In this document: in pieces, positions 13,582-16,072 of the stretch
How positions within the stretch are numbered: position 1 is the first letter of the stretch
Layout of the letters: each line of letters begins with the position of its first letter
Source of the DNA: an uncultured Coriobacteriaceae bacterium
Lineage (GTDB): Bacteria > Actinomycetota > Coriobacteriia > Coriobacteriales > Eggerthellaceae
Direction of reading: 5' to 3'
Assembly (NCBI GenBank): GCA_902796815.1
Contig: CADBQL010000231.1
Span: 1-16,072, forward strand
DNA: 16,072 nt
The notes under the pieces: generated by a model
Database searches by the model: none
What the model was told of the DNA's origin: nothing
What the model saw: the letters and a program-made list of their open reading frames with translations, nothing else
Position numbers and translations under genes: made by a program

Positions 13582-13657
13582 AATGAGTCGTGCCCCTGGG
13601 GCATGACTCATTAGGTTGGGCCGTCCGATGAGTCCCGCCTCCGGGGCATGACTCATG
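13582..13657. repeat. two more copies of the 31-base palindromic repeat
   Basis: Copies at 13582-13612 and 13627-13657 share the AATGAGT/ACTCATT arms and the GCCCC/GGGGC core. The second differs by CCTCC in the left core and a G at each end. Unlike those at 7396-7601, they lie between two divergent promoters, that of the methyltransferase fusion and that of the MerR-type gene. Confidence 0.88.
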
Positions 13658-13703
13658 CATCGTGCGGGCAGTTGCACAGTGGAAAAAGATTCGAGACTTT
13701 CAC

Positions 13704-13734
13704 TTGACTCTAACGTTACGTAATAGTTCATAGT
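13704..13734 (+). promoter_or_regulatory. MerR-type promoter with operator in a 19-base spacer
   Basis: TTGACT (13704-13709) and CATAGT (13729-13734) are separated by 19 bases. The spacer holds a 21-base imperfect dyad at 13707-13727 with half-sites ACTnTnACGT and ACGTnAnAGT about the centre 13717. This is the standard layout of a promoter that a MerR-family protein represses or untwists and activates. It lies 25 bases before the MerR/TipAS gene, so autoregulation is likely. Confidence 0.75.
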
Positions 13735-13758
13735 GATGCTAGGCGAAAGGAGGCGGCC

Positions 13759-14487
13759 ATGTTGACGGTGCATGAGGTAAGCGAGCTTGCGGGCGTGAGC
13801 GTGCGCACCCTGCAGCATTACGATAACATCGGGCTTTTGCGTCCGGCGATGCGAACGGACGCGGGTTATCGGCTTTACGATGAGGCGGCTCTCGAGCGAT
13901 TGCAGCAGATTTTGCTGTTCAGGGAGCTCGAGTTTCCGCTCAAGGAGATCAAAGGTATCGTCGAGGCGCCCGATTTCGATAAAACGAGGGCGCTCGAGCA
14001 GCAGATACGGCTACTCGAGCTGAGGAAGGAGCACCTACAGGATCTCATAAACCTCGCACGGGGGCTCAAAGACGGAAGGGTGGAAACGATGGATTTTGAG
14101 GCATTCGACACGAGCAAAATTGACGCATACGCTCAGCAGGCAAAAGCGCAGTGGGGAACCACGCGCGAATACCAGGAGTTCGAGGAGAAGGATCGCAGCC
14201 GTACGCCCGATCAAACGAAGGCGGTGATGGCTGACATGATGAGATTGTTCGTCGAGTTTGCAGAGCTCAAGGAGGGTGCGCCCGATTCGCCTGAGGCGCA
14301 GCGGCAGGTGAAAAAGCTCCAGGATTTCATCAGTAAACACTTCTACCAGTGCTCCGACGAGGTGCTCGCCGGCCTCGGTCAGATGTACGGCGCCGGCGGC
14401 GAGTTCACGGCCAACATCGACGCGGCAGCGGGTACGGGCACGGCGCAGTTTGCCTCACGAGCCATCGAAGCGTACTGCGCGCATTAG
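13759..14487 (+). CDS. MerR-family regulator with TipAS antibiotic-recognition domain
   Basis: The 242-residue protein starts with a MerR-type winged helix: MLTVHEVSELAGVSVRTLQH, then YDNIGLLRPAMRTDAGYRLY. A coiled coil follows (RALEQQIRLLELRKEHLQDL, about 76-97). The C-terminal half, from about residue 110, matches the TipAS type (FDTSKIDAYAQQAKAQWG, then KLQDFISKHFYQCSDEVLAGLGQMY and FTANIDAAAG). TipAL binds thiopeptides and activates its own promoter; related proteins sense varied drugs. AAAGGAGG lies upstream of the ATG. Its promoter has the 19-base spacer and dyad expected of a MerR target. No transporter or resistance gene follows on this strand, so it may control only itself plus distant genes, or the divergent methyltransferase. 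Confidence 0.92.
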   Translation: MLTVHEVSELAGVSVRTLQHYDNIGLLRPAMRTDAGYRLYDEAALERLQQILLFRELEFPLKEIKGIVEAPDFDKTRALEQQIRLLELRKEHLQDLINLARGLKDGRVETMDFEAFDTSKIDAYAQQAKAQWGTTREYQEFEEKDRSRTPDQTKAVMADMMRLFVEFAELKEGAPDSPEAQRQVKKLQDFISKHFYQCSDEVLAGLGQMYGAGGEFTANIDAAAGTGTAQFASRAIEAYCAH

Positions 14488-14490
14488 CAA

Positions 14491-14527
14491 AATGCGACCA
14501 GAAGGGAGGCTCCCTTTTGGTCGCATT
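14491..14527. terminator. bidirectional terminator between the MerR-type gene and sufU
   Basis: AATGCGACCA and AAGGGAG pair with CTCCCTT and TGGTCGCATT, giving a stem of about 17 pairs with one mismatch and a very short loop. Reading on the minus strand it ends in TTTTGC, a proper T-run for sufU; on the plus strand it is followed by CTAGAT. It fills the whole gap between the two stop codons. Confidence 0.85.
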
Positions 14528-14953
14528 CTAGATAAGGGCGTCGAGAGTGCGCCATGCGAGCTCGGCGCACTTTACGCGGGCGGGCATGCGACTCACGCCT
14601 TCGAGCTCGAAGGCCTCATCGAGCGCATCCTGCTCGTCAGGTGAGAGGCTTTCTCCTTGAATCATGCGAAAGAAAAGGGCAGACAGGTGCTTTGCCTTTT
14701 CTACTGTTTCGCCGGTTATGAGCTCGGACATGATATCGGCACTTGCCTGCGAAACAGCGCAGCCGTGTCCCGTAAACGCCACTTCCTCGATTGTGGAACC
14801 GTCGGCGGAAAGGCGCACGCGCAGCGTCATCTCATCACCGCAGCTAGGGTTTATGCCTTCGCGTTCGTAGGTAAAGTCGTCGAGTTCGTATTTGTAATCT
14901 GGGTGTGCGTTGTGCTCCATCAGCGCCGCCGTGTAAACGTTTTCGCCTGTCAC
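14528..14953 (-). CDS. sufU: SufU, Fe-S cluster assembly sulfurtransferase
   Basis: SufU accepts sulfur from the cysteine desulfurase SufS in the SUF iron-sulfur assembly pathway. In Gram-positive bacteria it acts as a zinc-containing transferase that activates SufS. The 141-residue protein has the three conserved cysteines and the aspartate: Cys38 and Asp40 in NPSCGDEM, Cys65 in GHGCAVSQAS, and Cys129 in RVKCAELAWRTL. It also has the 18-20 residue insertion (EKAKHLSALFFRMIQGESLS region) that separates SufU from IscU. The GTG at 14953 is the best start, with AAAGGAG five to six bases upstream. The frame remains open to 15010 through the intergenic hairpin, which I exclude. The gene follows sufS on the same strand, as is common in Gram-positive suf operons. 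Confidence 0.93.
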   Translation of the reverse strand: MTGENVYTAALMEHNAHPDYKYELDDFTYEREGINPSCGDEMTLRVRLSADGSTIEEVAFTGHGCAVSQASADIMSELITGETVEKAKHLSALFFRMIQGESLSPDEQDALDEAFELEGVSRMPARVKCAELAWRTLDALI

Positions 14954-14977
14954 GCTTGCTCCTTTCTGCTTTAGGGA

Positions 14978-15040
14978 TGGGATGGGGCCAGCCCCTTGTC
15001 TCATTTTCATGAATGAGTGAGAGGTCAGTCCCCCGTCCCA
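14978..15040. repeat. complex stem-loop between sufS and sufU
   Basis: The outer stem pairs TGGGATGGGG (14978-14987) with CCCCCGTCCCA (15030-15040) with one wobble or mismatch. Inner arms CTCAT and ATGAG (15000-15004 and 15013-15017) can also pair. An alternative small hairpin is GGGGC/GCCCC (14984-14995). The 16-base core ATGGGGCCAGCCCCTT (14982-14997) matches 8381-8396 except for one base. It overlaps the last codons of sufS and lies just before sufU, so it may limit or stabilise the sufU message. Confidence 0.6.
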
Positions 15041-16072
15041 TTTCCATGGAACATCTGCCAGACGTGTTTGAGTCCGGCGATCAGTTGGTCTATATCTCCG
15101 CTATCGTTGTAAAAAGCTAGCGATGCACGGCAGCACGAATCGATTCCAAGATGGGCGAGTAGCGGCTGTGCGCAGTGGTGTCCGGCGCGAATCGCCACAT
15201 TGTCCATGTCCAGAATGCTCGCCACATCGTGCGGATGGATGCCACATACGTTGAAGCTCACGACACCGTGATGGGCTGCCGGATCAGAGGGGCCAATGAG
15301 CCGAACGAATCCGAGTTCTAGGAGCTTGCGCATGCACAATGAGACAAGTGCCTGTTCACGGGCTTGCATGCTGTCGTAGCCAATGCTTTCCACATAGCTG
15401 AGAGCGGCGTCGAGCGCAAAAATGCCGGCGGCATCCTGTGTGCCTGCCTCAAACTTCTCGGGTACAGGCGCCCACGTTGCGCTCTGCTCGGTGACCGAAT
15501 CGATCATTTCGCCGCCGGTTAAGAACGGTGGCATAGCGTCGAGCAGGTCGTGGCGTCCCCACAAAACACCGATGCCGAAGGGGCCAAAAACCTTGTGGCC
15601 CGAGAACGCGAAGAAATCGCAGCCGAGCGCAGTGACGTCTACGGCAAAATGAGGTACCGACTGCGCGCCGTCGACGACCATCGCAGCGCCGAATTCGTGG
15701 GCGATTTTCGCCATGAGCGCGATATCGTTTGCCACGCCGAGCACGTTGGATACATGAACGGCACTCACGATTATAGTACGAGGCCCGATTTTGGCGCGCA
15801 TTTCCTCTTCGGAAATGACGCCGCTTTCGTTTGGATACATATATATAAGCTGCGCACCAGCTGCCTTGCATGCCTGCTGCCAAGGAATCAGGTTGGAATG
15901 ATGCTCCATGATCGTGATGCACACCTCGTCACCTGGCCTGAGCACCATCGGTGCGTACGAGCGCGCGATTAGATTCAGAGCTTCTGACGTGTTGCGACAG
16001 AACACGATATCACGCGCGTCCTTTGCGCCGTCGAGCCCTATGAAGCGTGCGATATGGGCGCGAGCTGCGGCG
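15025..16072 (-). CDS. sufS: SufS cysteine desulfurase, 5' end beyond the window
   Basis: SufS is a PLP enzyme that removes sulfur from cysteine as a protein persulfide and feeds Fe-S cluster assembly through SufU. About 349 residues are present, and the frame stays open to the last base, so the first 50-60 residues of the usual 405-410 lie outside. Visible landmarks are DIVFCRNTSEALNL, HHSNLIPWQ, the PLP-contacting VDGAQSVPH, the Schiff-base lysine in FSGHKVFGPFGIG and the catalytic cysteine in RAGHHCAQPLL. The TGA stop lies at 15025-15027, inside the intergenic stem-loop. The gap to the sufU start is only 71 bases, so co-transcription is likely. Nothing appears missing other than the truncated end. 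Confidence 0.94.
   Translation of the reverse strand, partial: AAARAHIARFIGLDGAKDARDIVFCRNTSEALNLIARSYAPMVLRPGDEVCITIMEHHSNLIPWQQACKAAGAQLIYMYPNESGVISEEEMRAKIGPRTIIVSAVHVSNVLGVANDIALMAKIAHEFGAAMVVDGAQSVPHFAVDVTALGCDFFAFSGHKVFGPFGIGVLWGRHDLLDAMPPFLTGGEMIDSVTEQSATWAPVPEKFEAGTQDAAGIFALDAALSYVESIGYDSMQAREQALVSLCMRKLLELGFVRLIGPSDPAAHHGVVSFNVCGIHPHDVASILDMDNVAIRAGHHCAQPLLAHLGIDSCCRASLAFYNDSGDIDQLIAGLKHVWQMFHGNGTGD

Noticed and set aside
13528..13818. N-terminal extension of the methyltransferase fusion
   Set aside because: It would translate two copies of the 31-base palindrome (MSHAPEAGLIG and MSHAPGARLIL) and overlap the divergent regulator's start. The -10 box at 13534 also lies inside it.
1..16072. 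tRNA or rRNA genes
   Set aside because: No T-loop GGTTCRAxTCC context with a cloverleaf and no rRNA-like stretch was seen on reading. A tRNA scan would settle it.

Overview
This looks like a chromosomal stretch of a high-GC Gram-positive bacterium. The best guess is an anaerobic Coriobacteriia-type actinobacterium (Eggerthellaceae-like). That rests on the gene set (a ferredoxin-tailed aldo/keto reductase, a sufS-sufU pair, a ChW-repeat/BspA-like secreted protein, and a small winged-helix protein after alanine dehydrogenase) and on one apparently leaderless promoter. It is inference; no rRNA or tRNA was seen and no search was run.

Layout. 1-1500: a TetR-type regulator (+) converges on a YhhN/lysoplasmalogenase-like membrane protein (-). 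1533-2315: a 780-base gap holding a 206-base element with 45-base inverted arms and, just before ald, two 33-base direct repeats. 2316-3634: alanine dehydrogenase (ald) and a 60-residue winged-helix protein, ending 3 bases from galactokinase (galK, -). galK and an AEC-family transporter (+) diverge from a 257-base AT-rich gap with 21-base repeats. The transporter converges on an aldo/keto reductase with two C-terminal 4Fe-4S motifs (-), whose promoter carries a perfect dyad in a 19-base spacer. 7396-7601: four copies of a 31-base palindrome in alternating orientation. They are followed by an HD-domain protein (-) and, divergently, a 921-residue secreted protein with BspA-like repeats, three ChW repeats and a Cys/His/Asp peptidase-like domain.

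The right part has a PPC/DUF296 protein (+), then a fusion of a YkgJ-like cysteine-rich domain with a methyltransferase (-), a MerR/TipAS regulator (+), and sufU and sufS (-, sufS cut by the window end). Three more copies of the 31-base palindrome lie here, one of them decayed.

The genes are mostly single units or pairs of housekeeping and niche metabolism: alanine deamination, galactose use, Fe-S cluster assembly and redox chemistry. No phage, CRISPR array, transposase or toxin-antitoxin operon was found. The unusual content lies in the non-coding DNA (two dispersed palindrome families, a MITE-like or invertible inverted repeat, repeat-bearing leaders, two long-spacer promoters with dyads) and in the domain make-up of the secreted protein and the methyltransferase fusion.
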